A stretch of DNA of 64,000 nt from Castor canadensis. Taxonomy: Eukaryota; Chordata; Mammalia; Rodentia; Castoridae. The stretch lies in NCBI RefSeq assembly GCF_047511655.1, contig NC_133394.1, positions 56,576,501 to 56,640,500 on the forward strand, in the 5' to 3' direction. The notes below the pieces were generated by a model that searched no databases, had not been told where the DNA came from, and saw only the letters and a list, made by a program, of their open reading frames with translations. Each line of letters starts with the position of its first letter. The stretch's first letter is position 1. Below, one piece after another: positions 46,341-57,310 of this stretch. Made by a program: the position numbers and the translations under genes.

Positions 46341-48149
46341 CAGGGGACCAGTGACATTTATGGCTTTTCCTTCTACATCTTTTAAGAACTGGCTAAGTCT
46401 TGAACCCAGAGAAGTGAAGATGGAACTGTTCAAGTCTCCCCTCATTTTGTTTATTATAAGCATGACTTTTCCTTGGGTGCTGGTGGGAGTTTATAAAACT
46501 ATTTAGGCTCTTAACCAATGCCCCATTAAATAGTTTTTACTTTTAGGGTAGAGACACTGATCAAACAATAAACACATTATTTTAAATATAAAATCACAAT
46601 GTCAAGAAGTCAACAGGTGTAAAGCCAGAAACAAAAAAGTATGGACTCCATATTTCTCCATAATCTCTTTCTGAAGTATTGCTTCATTGTGCCTGATTTC
46701 ATTTAAAAAATGTTTAATATTTCTTAAAGGGCTGGCACCATTTGACACATAGGCAGACTTTATATGCATGTTATCATCAATAAGTACATATTTATATAAT
46801 TTCTTTCTAATAACACTTAAATTTTTTTAAACAGAGTACCTTTTTCTGATAATAAAACACTCCACTGAGACTTGATTAAATAACTGATTTTCAATTTATG
46901 TTTTAGAACTATAAATTAAGCCTATGTTTTAAATACACTTTTAAGTACATAAGTTTTATTCTCAGGGCATAAAATGTTTCCCATCCCACATCCTCTTGCA
47001 CACTCAGATCTATTTTAACAAGAAGAAATTTTGAAATAGCTTATAACATTCTAGCAAAACTTTTTATTTTTTCTGGAGTTTTAGCTTCATATTTAGACAA
47101 ATTCTATCAAAATTAATATGAAAGGGCAGTTAGAGCAGGTTGCTTGTTTTACTACCCATCGTTGAAAGGTTGCAATGTCTAAGTAAAAGTCTGTTTAAAA
47201 TTGGGGCAGGACTCCTGGCCTTTTGATTTGTCTCCTGATTTTCATTTTATATAGGTGATAGAATTTGCTTTATCAAAGGTAAACATGTTTTGAAACGTCT
47301 TCATCACAAAAATTTCATTTTAAAAAGAAGAAAGGAAAAAAAAGATGGAAGAAAGGAAACAGACATGAAGAGTTATCAGATCACTCACAATATACCCATA
47401 ACTATTTGAGAAGAGAGCTACAAAACCTTTTAACTCTATTTGGTTCCAGAAGACTATCTGAGTATGTCCCTCTATAGCCTTTAGTTGTCATTTTCACAAG
47501 CTTAAAATGTTAGCTTATAAAGGGACTTGGGGTCAGGAGAAGGCATTATTAAACCACTTCTTGATACTCTGATACCACTTTAAAGAAAACAACTAGAAAA
47601 GCTAAAAGTCTATTCCATAAATACATTCACATCTATAGTATTTAAATATTTTTGATAAACCTAATACAGAAGAGTCTTTGTACTTATCCCCCAAGTGCAT
47701 AAGTAAATTACATATTTATAGTTAGACATTCCAGGATAAAAAGTAAACTCTTTAAACATGTTTTCAAGTGCTCAGTTTTCATTTTCTTAAAAGAATAAAC
47801 ATTTCAATTTCCATTTTGACCTTATGCATCTATATTTTCAGCTCGAATGAATGTATATGCTTTTTAAGTTATAATCATAATAGATCTCATTTTTGTAGTA
47901 GTCAAGATCAAGTTTAACATAAGATCAATAAATTCCCAAACTGTATTTCTAGTTAAAAATTTTAGCCTTCTCCTTCAATCAAAAAATGCTGAGCAGTAAG
48001 ATAAAGACTTCTGAAGTCACAAAAATCCATTATGCAAGAACTCAGACTCCAGTTGAGTAGAAAGTTTTCCCAAGTTGACCAAACACAGAGCATATGGATT
48101 GAATTGCAATAATTTGAGGAAAATAATCCTAACCTTGCACTTTTCTGAG
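46341..48149. other. Intergenic downstream of IL21
   Basis: 1.8 kb of AT-rich unique sequence between the IL21 3' end and a MIR. No exon or repeat recognised. It could contain alternative IL21 polyadenylation sites (TTTATT at about 47062). Confidence 0.5.
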
Positions 48150-48282
48150 TTTTCTTCATCACTAATATATTGTACTTCTCCACTTGGAATACCAATAAAT
48201 GAGTCCCAGTGCTGTGTTAGAGTATGTACTATAGTGTCCAGCTTCAAGTTAGTTCCTCAGGAATCGCCACGTCCCATGTATT
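48150..48282 (-). other. IL21: Probable IL21 3' UTR
   Basis: Past the stop the minus strand reads AACTTGAAGCTGGACACTAT and later GGTATTCCAAGTGGAG. These resemble the start of the human IL21 3' UTR as I remember it. There is no AATAAA on this strand in the next few hundred bases. The nearest weak variant is AATATA (48166-48171), so the 3' end is uncertain. Confidence 0.5.
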
Positions 48283-48306
48283 CTAGGAAAGAGGCTGATG
48301 TGCCAT
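48283..48306 (-). CDS. IL21: IL21 exon 5 coding part
   Basis: MAHQPLS followed by TAG, after a 90-bp intron with acceptor TTTCCACAG. Compared with the human tail (MIHQHLSSRTHGSEDS, recalled) the reading frame shifts by one base after ...LS, giving an early stop. Mouse IL-21 also ends ...HQHLS, so this is probably a rodent-wide state and not damage. The human-like tail sequence is still recognisable just after the stop, in another frame. Confidence 0.92.
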   Translation of the reverse strand: MAHQPLS

Positions 48307-51300
48307 CTGTGGAAACAGTATACGTGAGTAATCTGAGCACAGAGCCATCAGACGGGTGAAGACAACATGAAATCACATGTAACTTAAGGTACATACCTTT
48401 TGGAGAAGAGATTTCAGTCTTTCTAGGAATTCTTTAGGTGGCTTTTTCTCATAAGAATCACATGAAGGGCATGTCTAGAAATCAATGAAAATGTAACATT
48501 CTTCTTTAATTTTTTTCCTTCTTAATAAAATGTTTATTTAAAATTTATTTGTCCCATTAAAGTCATAAATCATATTTGCTGAAAAACATTTGGAAAATTT
48601 CATAAAGTTGTTCTGAAACTAACAATGGGAAAATTCACCTGTAATATCATCCCTAGAGGTAACCACTACAGTGTGTGGGTGTATAGTCTACCAGTGTTTT
48701 TTGTTTATTTGTTTGCTTTTTTGCATTTAATAAACCACAAGCATTTCCTAAGTGTCAAATATTCTTCAAAATATGATGTATAGGCTAGGCATAGTGACTG
48801 TAATCCAAGCTACTTAGTAGGCAGAAATTGGGAGGATCATGGTTTGAGGCCAGCCTGAGCAAAAAAAAGTTAATGAGACCCTGTCTCAACAAACAAGCTG
48901 GGCATAGTAATAACCACATGTGCAATCTCAAGCATGCAGGAGGCACAGGTAGGAGGATTACAGTCCAAGGCTAGCTCTGGGCAAAAACATAAGATCCTAA
49001 AGCAAAAAAAGGACTGAGGTGTGGCTCAAGTGGTAGAGCACCTGCCCAGCAAGTGCAAGTCCCTAGTTCAAACCCCAGTACCACCAATTATCAACCATAT
49101 AATGGTTGCTTTGTATTCTAACATTGAATGGAGCTGCTACTATTTTTGGACATATAGTTGCTTCTAACTTTTCACGTTTATATACAATACTGCAAAGAAC
49201 ATCTTTGTAAATAATTTTTTATATATATCTTTATTTGATATTTGCACTGTGTCTGTCTTTCATTCCTTTTTTTTTAATGTATTGGCTTCTGTCCCTTGTT
49301 ATTATTTCTTGGTGATACCCAACACCAGGCCATTACTTGGTACTTGGTACCTCAATATTGGTTCCATGTTGTAATGAGAGATGTCGATGGTTTTAGCTTT
49401 CATTCTCATCACCATTGTTGTGGAATTGGGGAAGCCAACTTTCCTCATCTATAAAATGAAGGATCTTAACTGGACAATTTTAAATTCAGCACCAATATTT
49501 CCATTTCATTAGTGTTTGATACTAGGTTTCAAAGCCATTCAAGATCGCTTTGAGGAAAAAGTTTGTTTTTTCTTAATAAAATACTATCACAGTTTATTTA
49601 GATCATTCACTATGAATATACTTGCATTTGAAAATCTTTATACTATTAGAATTTTAGCTAAAAAGCAAATGATGAAATTTGACTCTGTTGTCTTACTAAA
49701 GTAAACAACTACAGAAAAAGTCCTAAAAGCATTATCTGGTCACATAATGTTTGAGCAAAATTTTAAAGGGATATTTTTCACATGTTAACCTGGCTAAGCA
49801 ATTAAGGAAGTAAGACTCACTTTGATAATATAATTAAGATTTCATTTGAATTACAATTTCTTGGTAGAGGGAAACTGATTTATAACTTTTAAAGTAACTT
49901 ATTTTATGTGGTTTTCACTGGTTTTGGTTAATGTTTGACTGCTCATGATCTTGAGTATCAGCACTGCACATGAGTTGTCACAAGAAGGACTTGGGGTCCC
50001 AAGAAACCACACACATCAAAATTCACCAGTCAAGTAATGGGTGTATCTATTTAAATTCAATACTGACTGTGCTTTTGTCCAGGACAGTGATATATGTTAA
50101 GAAGGGAAAGCAAAGTGTGAGATTTATCTTGGTCTCTTGTAGGCTATCTCCTTTATTGTCAGAAAACTAGGATCTAGCTCCTGTTAATAAGAATGCAAGT
50201 TAAGTGTGACCTTATATATAATAAGAGGAAAATACTTCTTAACTCCTAAATCACAATTGAGCTCTCTTTCTAATGACTTCCTCACCTTGGGAAACTATAT
50301 GGTATTCAAGCTGCCAGGGACTATTAGCATATTCTAATTGGGTCACTTTCAAGTCTGTGAACTTAAAAGAGGTGACCCCCCCACTTCTCAAGTGCACCAG
50401 TATGAAAAAGCATAATGGGGTATAACTGCTCAGGAAGGCACTGGAAACTTCATGTGTGTGTGTATGTGTGTGCAAGATTGTAAACATATTACATTATAGT
50501 TAATAAATGCAAATAAGATACATGACAAATGACAATATTACCATTCTTTGTTCCTGGCTTCTCCCTGCCTTTGTAGGTGGTAGTTTTCTTTTCAGCTGTT
50601 TAACTAATCCTTTGATTATCTTTTCATTGTCCCCTGCATTTGTTGACTTGAGTTTGGCCTTCTGAAAACATGCAAAAGCTGACTGTTCACAGTGTCCCTG
50701 AAAGTGAAATAATTAGCATATATGTTAATGAAAGTTATTCAGAAAGTTGAAAATGACTTTCCTAATCTGTCTCTACCTGTACTAAATTGCCTTGGATCAC
50801 AATTATTTCAACAGATAAATTAACTCTGATTTCGCCTCCATGTACTCTTTGGCCAGAAGAGATGGAGGTACATGTATGTAAATATCCCCTCATCTTAGGG
50901 AAGAAGGGATATTTTCTTGCCTCTCAGAGATAAGAGAAAGGAGACTCACTTTTTTCTAGTTCTTTATTCCTAATTCTGTACTGAGAGCCATTCCAAGATC
51001 TGGGTGGTGGGATGACATTTGTAGGATTCTGTGTTTTGGGTTTTTTTTTTTTTCCTTTTTTGTGTGTGAGGTGTTGGGGATAGAACCCAAGGTCTCACGT
51101 ATGCAAAGCAAGTGCTCTACCACTGAGTTACATCCCCAGGTTGCAGCATTTGATAAGCTATTCTCTAGTCTATGAAGAATATTTTATTTGTTTGCTGTTT
51201 CTCCCTGTGGTATACATAGGAGTGTCTGTCAGTGCCATGTAATGGGCAGCATTTTATTCTGTACAGGACTTGACATAGTATCTTGCTGTTAGTAGATGCC

Positions 51301-54300
51301 CAATGTCTATTTGTGGAGTCTATAGATGAGGTAAACAAGTAAAACCCCTCATTGGGGAAAGGAATTGGGTAACCTACATCTGATGGCATATTCTAAGATT
51401 CAATACATTTGTTTTGAACCATGCATAACTTTTCTAAAATCCTGTGCACATTTTCAGGTAAGTTAGGGTAAGATTCTGCATGAATTAAACAACTGAGGAA
51501 CAGAATTGGAGATATGTTCAACTAATAGAAGGAAAGACCATTCCTTAGAAGGTAAAAGTAGTGTTTAAGAGAATAGGGAAGTGACAGAAAGAGGATCAAA
51601 ACCTTGGCAAAATAACTACTGACCAGTGAACTGAAAGGAAGTGGAATACATTGGAAAAGCAAAATTTGTACCAACTAGAGAACATTTTAATGCTGAGCTA
51701 AGAACTCGGATCTGGCTTACTTGCATCCAATTTGTTTTTCTTTTTTCTTTCAGCAAATGTGTGCATGAGATGCTGTTTTCCCTCTGTGGTTGCTATATCT
51801 TCATTTCACTAATGTGTTTGGAAGGCACTACCTTATAACCAGAAAGCTCAATCCATCCCAGTGCCTGCAAAAGTGGTCTTTCACTGAGCAATGTTACCTG
51901 AATCCTTTCATGAACCACGAACAGCTGAAAATAGCATCTAGCCTGCTTTGCATTTTCCAACCCATATGCTTACCCAACATGAATGTTGATTAATAACATG
52001 CATCTTTAAGGCACAAACCCATCAGGTTTGCTTTGCATATATAGCCACAAGCTGAGAACCAGCTTATCTGGTTTCCTTATATCAGGGCAGCTTGCTTTTC
52101 ATAAGGGCAAGGTGGTGTCCTTTCCATGTTTGCCAAAATGCTTATTTAATAGAAACTATTTATAAATGTTAATTATAGCACTTTTTTTTCCTTGAAAACC
52201 ACATGTTCATGTTTGTTGAAGTTTTTTTCTTTTCTCTTCTTTTTGACCACAACCGGCTTAACTTACTGGAAAAAAATAATATTCATATTTAAAGAGGTAA
52301 ATTTTCCAGCTGAAACTGAAAACACTAACTGCTTCATCCGTGATGATCTGAGAAACCAGCATTTCTCACAGAGGCCCATTTTGCTGACTTAACATTTTCA
52401 TTTGTATGTTGAAAGAAAATTAGTTTCCCAAGAAGTAGGGGCCCCTACCTAATGAGCTCCCTTGAGAGAATAGAATGCCAGGAATGCTCCATGACATCTG
52501 GATGCTGATGCCCACCCTGGTGGGTTATGCCACCTTCCCTTATCCACCTGCATTTATAGACAATGGTGCTTCATTTTGTTCTGTCTTACAAGAAACAGAG
52601 CTGTCACTAGTAATGTGTGGTCCAGGACAAGTAACTGCCAAATTTGACTTTTGATTGACATTAAAGGCAGCCTCAATGAGGAAAAAAGTGGAGGAGCTGT
52701 CCCTGCTAACAGCCCAAGGCATATGTGGAAAAGAGTGGAGAGATTAACATTGATTCAGGCACCTTTGGGTGCTTTGTCATTCAAGAGTTCTTAGCATGGA
52801 CAAAGTCCATGCTAAGTACCTCCTGGGAGCATAACCACTGTTTTCCTTTGCAGTGATTTGGTAGCAGCAAACTCTGAGGGCAAGGCTTTGTTTCCTTTAT
52901 CTCTTAAACATGAGGAGTTTTATGGTTCTTCATTGGTTTTGCAAACTAGAGGGAAGAATAAAGAAGTCAAAATGAAGAGCAAAAAACCACTCCTCTTTTC
53001 ATCCAGAGAATGAGTGAAGTACTGCTTTTCAAAAAAAGCACACATGGCTCTGTTGTTTTGCATTGAATATTTGAACCTATTTATCTCCTTAAAGTCTATT
53101 TTTAACCTGTTTATGTGTTTTGTTTCTTTTGCAAAGAAAGCCATGGCCATTCACCTTAGAACATCTCTCTAACTGGGTTAGATTACCTTTGTCCCCTACA
53201 CAAACTAGGTTTATATCAGGGTTCCCAATAGCTGCATTTTTGACATATTGGACTGGATATGTCTTTGCTGTATAGACTCATCCTATATATTCTAGAATGT
53301 TTAGTAGCATTCCTGGCCTCTAACTACTAGACATCAGTAGAACTCTCACCCCCCCCCACCAATTATACCAAACAAAAATTTTTCCAGACAATATCAAATG
53401 TTCTTTGGAAAATCACCACCACTTGACAACATCTAGCTGTATTGTTATTATTACTATTATTTCCATTATTATTCGAAGAAAAGGAGGAGGAAAAATTGTG
53501 TAGGGGGGAGAGAGAGAAAGGGAGGGAGGGAGTAAGAGAAAGGAAAGGATGGAGAGTAAGAGAAGCCTGGTGAGACCAATTAAAGATATTAGATAATCAC
53601 AATATAAATGCAGCATTTAAATGGTTTTATTTTCATTAAACTTCTTAATCTTTTAAAATCTATTACAGATCCTGCTTTGATGTTAGCCCTGAAAAACTTG
53701 ATATAATACTAATACAGCTTTACTATTTCTTCCTTCTTGACTTTTCCTGCCACTGTAACTTAAAGATCTTAGTTATACTACTACTCATTTGTATCATAGA
53801 CAGCACGACTTGATCAGATAATCAGAAAGATATAGTATCTCTGAGACAAAATTCTTTCATTATGATGTAAGATGAAAAGAATACTTCAGTAGAAGACAGA
53901 TAACTAGGAAATGGGAAGAATGTGGAAGGGATGGGTAGAAGAAGGGTGAATGGACATGATCAATGTGCAATGCATGCATGTATGGAAATGTCACACTGAA
54001 TCCCATTAATTTGCACAATTAATATGTGTTAGCATTAATAATAATAAAGAAAAATTATAGCATGGCTACTGGAAAATTTAAACTTAAAAGTCTTTCATTA
54101 ATGAAGCATAAAAAGAAAGTGCCCATTGGATGGACTCAAGTTAGAAGATAGGATATTTTCTTATTTGTTATTTTGCAAGTTGCAGACTACAGCTAGGAAA
54201 TGCTGGGAAGGACCCTAAAAACAGTAGTTAAACAATGTGCATGAAATACTGAGAAATGTACGTTTCCATAATTAAACACATCAACAAATATTCTCAGTTA

Positions 54301-55621
54301 TTGGAAAAGTGTTTTCAATAAGTTGAGTGTGCTTTCATTTTGGAAGACGCTTATTAGAACAGGACCTAGTAAATATGAGAGTGGCTATGTTCGGAGCTAG
54401 AGAGTGAATTTTAGAAAAAAAGCAATAGTTGTGACTCATTCACTTTCTAAACTTTTACACAGTCATTTACGATAATTGTTTTCTTTGCAATCTATATTCA
54501 TAAGTCTCGCCTTTATAGTGTCCTAATTACTGGTAGCACTTTCATAGTTATCCTAATTTATGCAATTAAAGGTCAGTAACAATGAAAACAATTGCATTTA
54601 TATCATCAAGGTACCAATGCAGAAGAACAAATTGAAGAGGTTGCTGGGGGAAAAGATGAGCAGACACCGCTCTTCAACTCTATGCCAGGCTCTTCTCCCT
54701 GGGACTTCGGTTTAAATGGCTCACAAGATGGAATGCATTGTTGAAAATGGTCCTTTCAAAAGACCTCAGCAAAGACCAAGGACAGCAAGGAGTCACTGAG
54801 GCCACGGTATGTGTGTATCTCCCTCTAAAGAACAGCTTTGATTTCCACATGCCTATTCCTCCATTCTTCCCTTGTGAGCTCATTCACTCTTTTGTTTGTT
54901 TTTTTAATTTGGCATTAAAAGATGAATTCTGCTTTTTATGGCATGTATCTATATTTCTTACATAAAATTACAAAGAAAGTGCCTGAACTTTCATGCCCAA
55001 TGTCTTTTAAAATGTAATTAACTGTTCATTGTTTAAAAACTGATCATAATACAGATTTCTTGCATGTATTTTTGTTATTCTGTCTTGACAATACAACTTC
55101 AGAGTATTCTTAGAAATACTTGAAGATACATACTTTATAAAGAATGTAATATAGCATAGGTTGATTTGTTGTCAAATCTATTAACATTTGATTAAAATAG
55201 GAACAAATATTTTAACAATTATTAAACCCCAAAATTAATACTATTCATAAATAACTATCCTAATGCCTTTCTTATTGATCTTAAAAGTTAAATAGCAAAT
55301 ATATTTTTAGAAATAAATTCAACAAGTCTTACCTTGACATCTTGTGGAGCTGGCAGAAATTCGGGGTCCTAGAGCAAAATAAATTAGTTCTGAGTTATTT
55401 TCATAAGTCAAAAGGCTCCTTTTATAATAATTGAAAATATTATATAAATTTTGTTGTGACAAGTATGGTCTTACCAAGGCATTCACATAATCTTTCAGCT
55501 GATCAACAGTATCTATAAGTTGATGCACTCTAATCAAGAGGCGATCTGGCCACTGGGAGCTTGATTTATGGGCCATTGTCCCCAAGAAGATGACCATCAG
55601 ACAGATAACTATTCTCTCCAT
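48283..55621 (-). CDS. IL21: Interleukin-21, five coding exons, 146 aa
   Basis: Secreted four-helix-bundle cytokine of the common-gamma-chain family. Activated CD4 T cells (Tfh, Th17) and NKT cells make it, and it signals through IL21R/gamma-c to JAK-STAT3 in B, T and NK cells. Joining exons 55621-55475, 55368-55333, 50697-50542, 48474-48397 and 48306-48283 gives 49+12+52+26+7 codons and a TAG stop, with every junction in phase 0 and GT/AG. Residues 1-22 form a hydrophobic signal peptide ([22 protein letters not shown]), so the mature protein should begin at Gln23. Helix A follows. Four cysteines, two in exon 3 ([10 protein letters not shown]) and two in exon 4 (TCPSCDS), match the two family disulfides. 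The length equals mouse IL-21 (146 aa) and is shorter than human because the tail ends in HQPLS. The ATG has G at -3 and +4. I see no internal stop, so it looks functional. No N-X-S/T glycosylation site is visible. Confidence 0.96.
48397..48474 (-). CDS. IL21: IL21 exon 4 (helix D)
   Basis: 26 codons, [16 protein letters not shown] then [10 protein letters not shown], between acceptor ...GATTTCTAG and donor GTATGT. This is the most conserved part of the family. It carries the third and fourth cysteines and most of helix D. Confidence 0.96.
48600..49240 (-). mobile_element. Probable old L1 fragment split by a SINE
   Basis: 'ggacatatagttgcttctaa' and 'atactgcaaagaacatcttt' after the SINE fit an old antisense L1 ORF2 end. 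The left part is weaker. Lies in IL21 intron 3. Confidence 0.45.
48782..49085 (+). repeat. Composite SINE (three-part)
   Basis: Two B1-like arms ('ccaagctacttagtaggcag', 'gcatgcaggaggcacaggta') plus an ID-like unit ('gaggtgtggctcaagtggta' ... 'caaaccccagtaccacc'). A good full-length example, in IL21 intron 3, antisense to the gene. Confidence 0.9.
50542..50697 (-). CDS. IL21: IL21 exon 3 (helices B and C region)
   Basis: 52 codons from [18 protein letters not shown] to ...[10 protein letters not shown]. The acceptor is TTTCACTTTCAG and the donor GTAATA. It holds the first two conserved cysteines and the basic stretch KQLKRKLPP that corresponds to the receptor-contacting C-helix region. Human IL-21 has an N-glycosylation sequon (NVS) in this exon. 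Here the equivalent reads IIKGLV, so the sequon is absent, as in mouse. Confidence 0.95.
51041..51140 (-). repeat. ID-like SINE, antisense
   Basis: T-rich run, then 'ggtgttggggatagaaccca' and 'gctctaccactgagttacat'. Lies in IL21 intron 2, same strand as the gene. Confidence 0.85.
51225..51320 (+). repeat. Possible MIR 3' end
   Basis: 'gacttgacatagtatcttgc' then 'gtagatgcccaatgtctatt' resembles the MIR tail. Confidence 0.4.
53212..53420 (-). mobile_element. MER5A (hAT-Charlie), antisense
   Basis: 'tctttgctgtatagactcat', 'atgtttagtagcattcctgg', 'ctctaactactagacatcag' and 'tttccagacaatatcaaatg' match full-length MER5A in reverse. In IL21 intron 2. Confidence 0.8.
53920..54060 (+). mobile_element. 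Rodent L1 3' end
   Basis: 'tgcatgcatgtatggaaatg', 'tcacactgaatcccattaat' and 'taataataataaagaaaa' look like an L1 3' terminus with A-rich tail. Confidence 0.6.
55333..55368 (-). CDS. IL21: IL21 exon 2
   Basis: Twelve codons, [12 protein letters not shown], between acceptor ...TTTTGCTCTAG and donor GTAAGA. The small exon and the 106-bp first intron (55369-55474) fit the usual IL21 layout. The residues match the conserved EFLPAP-DV segment after helix A. Confidence 0.94.
55475..55621 (-). CDS. IL21: IL21 exon 1 coding part (signal peptide and helix A)
   Basis: 49 codons from the ATG at 55621 to ...DYVNAL, followed by donor GTAAGA (55474 downward). It encodes the signal peptide and helix A, the main IL21R contact surface. 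The helix A stretch [19 protein letters not shown] keeps the Arg, Ile, Gln, Asp and Tyr positions of the family. Where human and mouse have Arg at mature position 11, this copy has His (codon CAT). The extra upstream in-frame ATG used in the longer human form is not present. Confidence 0.95.
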
Positions 55622-55713
55622 TGCCAGGACTGGGTCTGATAAGTACAGTAGAGCAGGACCTTGGTCTTGTTTTCACTTCAGTTTGCCTGTGAACAGGTTG
55701 TCACTACAGCTAC

Positions 55714-55727
55714 CTATTTATTTATCC
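55714..55727 (-). promoter_or_regulatory. IL21: TATA-like box of IL21
   Basis: Minus strand GGATAAATAAATAG lies about 95 bases upstream of the start codon. That would place transcription start near 55685 and give a 5' UTR of roughly 60 bases, consistent with a short IL21 leader. Position and sequence are seen; function is inferred. Confidence 0.5.
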
Positions 55728-55804
55728 TTCAAGGAGAGGTAAAGCCCTCCCATTGCAGCCTGGAAATCTTTGTAAAATGGATGAATGTGAGTAACTCTTT
55801 TTTC

Positions 55805-55810
55805 TTTTCC
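55805..55810 (-). promoter_or_regulatory. IL21: Candidate NFAT site in IL21 proximal promoter
   Basis: GGAAAA on the minus strand, about 80 bases upstream of the TATA-like box. NFAT is an established activator of the IL21 promoter in T cells. The hexamer is short and common, so this is only a candidate. Confidence 0.3.
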
Positions 55811-55849
55811 ACTGGCTATGTATACGTGTGCATGTGCTAATGCGTGGGG

Positions 55850-57134
55850 GCAGGGATTGATGGAGTTAACGAAATGTGCCCCATGTGCATCTTAGACAGG
55901 AAAAAGAGAGAAATGGTGAATTCCAATTTTCAGCATGAATCAAGAAGTGTGTGTGGTAAATAGTAGGTACTATATGACTTCAAAGAAGTAAACAAAAACA
56001 CTTTGATCTCTTTTTCTCTGCATCCTCCAGCATCTTACCTGTTCTCTCTGACAGTCATAAGGCACTTCAATAATGAGTAAAGTGGCAATATATGCTTTCT
56101 TGCAGGACTTTTTCTTATGGTATGACTACAAGTCTTTTGACTGAAATCATCCTGCATTCCATCATAAAGGTAGGAAAGGTTAACTCTTAGGAAACTTTAC
56201 CTAAAGGATGTAGTTTCCTCACTAGAAAGAGAATTTTAGGTTTTTATCAGATTCCAAGGGTTTAAAATAGAATTAGCTTCTAATTCCTCACCAAAGCATC
56301 TTTAAATAACATTGATGTTGGTTTCTGGCATTTTATTTAACAATCCGATTTATAGACATCATAAGTGAATCTAATGAACACTAGAACATTTATCTCCCCA
56401 TCAAGGACCTTACTCTACCTTCATTAAAATAAGCACATACAAATTCTCTAATACCCATCTCTTCTATTTAATGCATCTATTAAATGAATGAAAACTGCTA
56501 TTACTCATAACTGTCCAAGTCAAAAAGTTATTCAAATGTCAAAATCAAAAATACCCATAAGTGGATCTTTTTATCTTAAGGTAGTGCTGGTTAATTCTGT
56601 TATATATTATTTCCTCTGGGTATGAGCAACACATTTCTATCTGCATCTGTGATCAGGTAGAGGTTAATAAAAAGTTCGAAGCACAGAAATTGTTTTATCA
56701 CCTTCCTCTTTTCTGTTTCTCTTGCTCCTGTGACTCTGCCCACTTGAGTAAAGTTGAATATAATATTGTAGACCAAAGGGCTACTGGATCATAGTCACTT
56801 AGATCTTACACATAGAACTCTTCTAGAATGTTATACAGACAATATAAATTCGAGTTTAAACTTGACTTGCTCTGAAGATTTACTGTGGTCTTTTTATCAT
56901 AGAATATCTATTCAAGGCTTGACTATATATGAGAATTACATGAGAATTCTTACAATATGATCAAGAAGTCCTCCCTATAATCAATGAATTCTGTAAGGAG
57001 GGCTCTGAATAAATTTACTCATTCATATGCACTAAGGATTGACACTCTACTCTCAGCATTTTCTACATGGTTTTTGTATATGTGCAGTCCTTAATCTGTC
57101 TAAATAGATGTCCATCTCCTTGAGGACACTGGTC
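55850..57134. other. Intergenic upstream of IL21
   Basis: Unique AT-rich sequence beyond the proximal promoter. This is where distal IL21 control elements would be expected. None can be proved from sequence alone. Confidence 0.5.
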
Positions 57135-57310
57135 ACAGTGGTTAAGGACCCAATTTATGAATGAAAGTGCTTGAATTCAATCTAGATTCTAACAATTAAG
57201 AACACATATGACACATACTATTGCAAAGGGAGTATAGAATCTAACCATTGAGTTGCAATGAGGCTGAAATGAGACATTCCAAGTAAATGGCTAAGCCCAG
57301 GACAGAATGA
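57135..57310 (+). repeat. MIR relic
   Basis: 'gtggttaaggacccaattta', 'aagtgcttgaattcaatcta' and 'gttgcaatgaggctgaaatg' fit the MIR body. Confidence 0.5.

Larger units (their letters stand above)
48475..50541 (-). other. IL21: IL21 intron 3
   Basis: 2.07-kb intron. It contains a probable old L1 piece split by a composite SINE (48782-49085) and a short MIR-like stretch near 49425-49465. The rest (49470-50540) is unique AT-rich DNA in which I see no exon. Confidence 0.8.
50698..55332 (-). other. IL21: IL21 intron 2
   Basis: 4.6-kb intron. It holds an ID-like SINE (51041-51140), a MIR end, a perfect 12-bp inverted repeat (52790-52816), a MER5A copy (53212-53420), a GA-rich patch (about 53490-53560), an L1 3' end (about 53920-54060) and a consensus AP-1 site TGACTCA (54432-54438). 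I see no extra coding exon. Confidence 0.8.

Noticed and set aside
1..48000. IL2, the expected neighbour of IL21
   Set aside because: I looked for an IL2-like signal peptide and helices on the minus strand and saw none. In other mammals IL2 is more than 100 kb away.
48017..48359. Overlapping frames on both strands around IL21 exon 5
   Set aside because: They cross the IL21 stop and 3' UTR in wrong frames. The spliced IL21 frame explains the coding signal.
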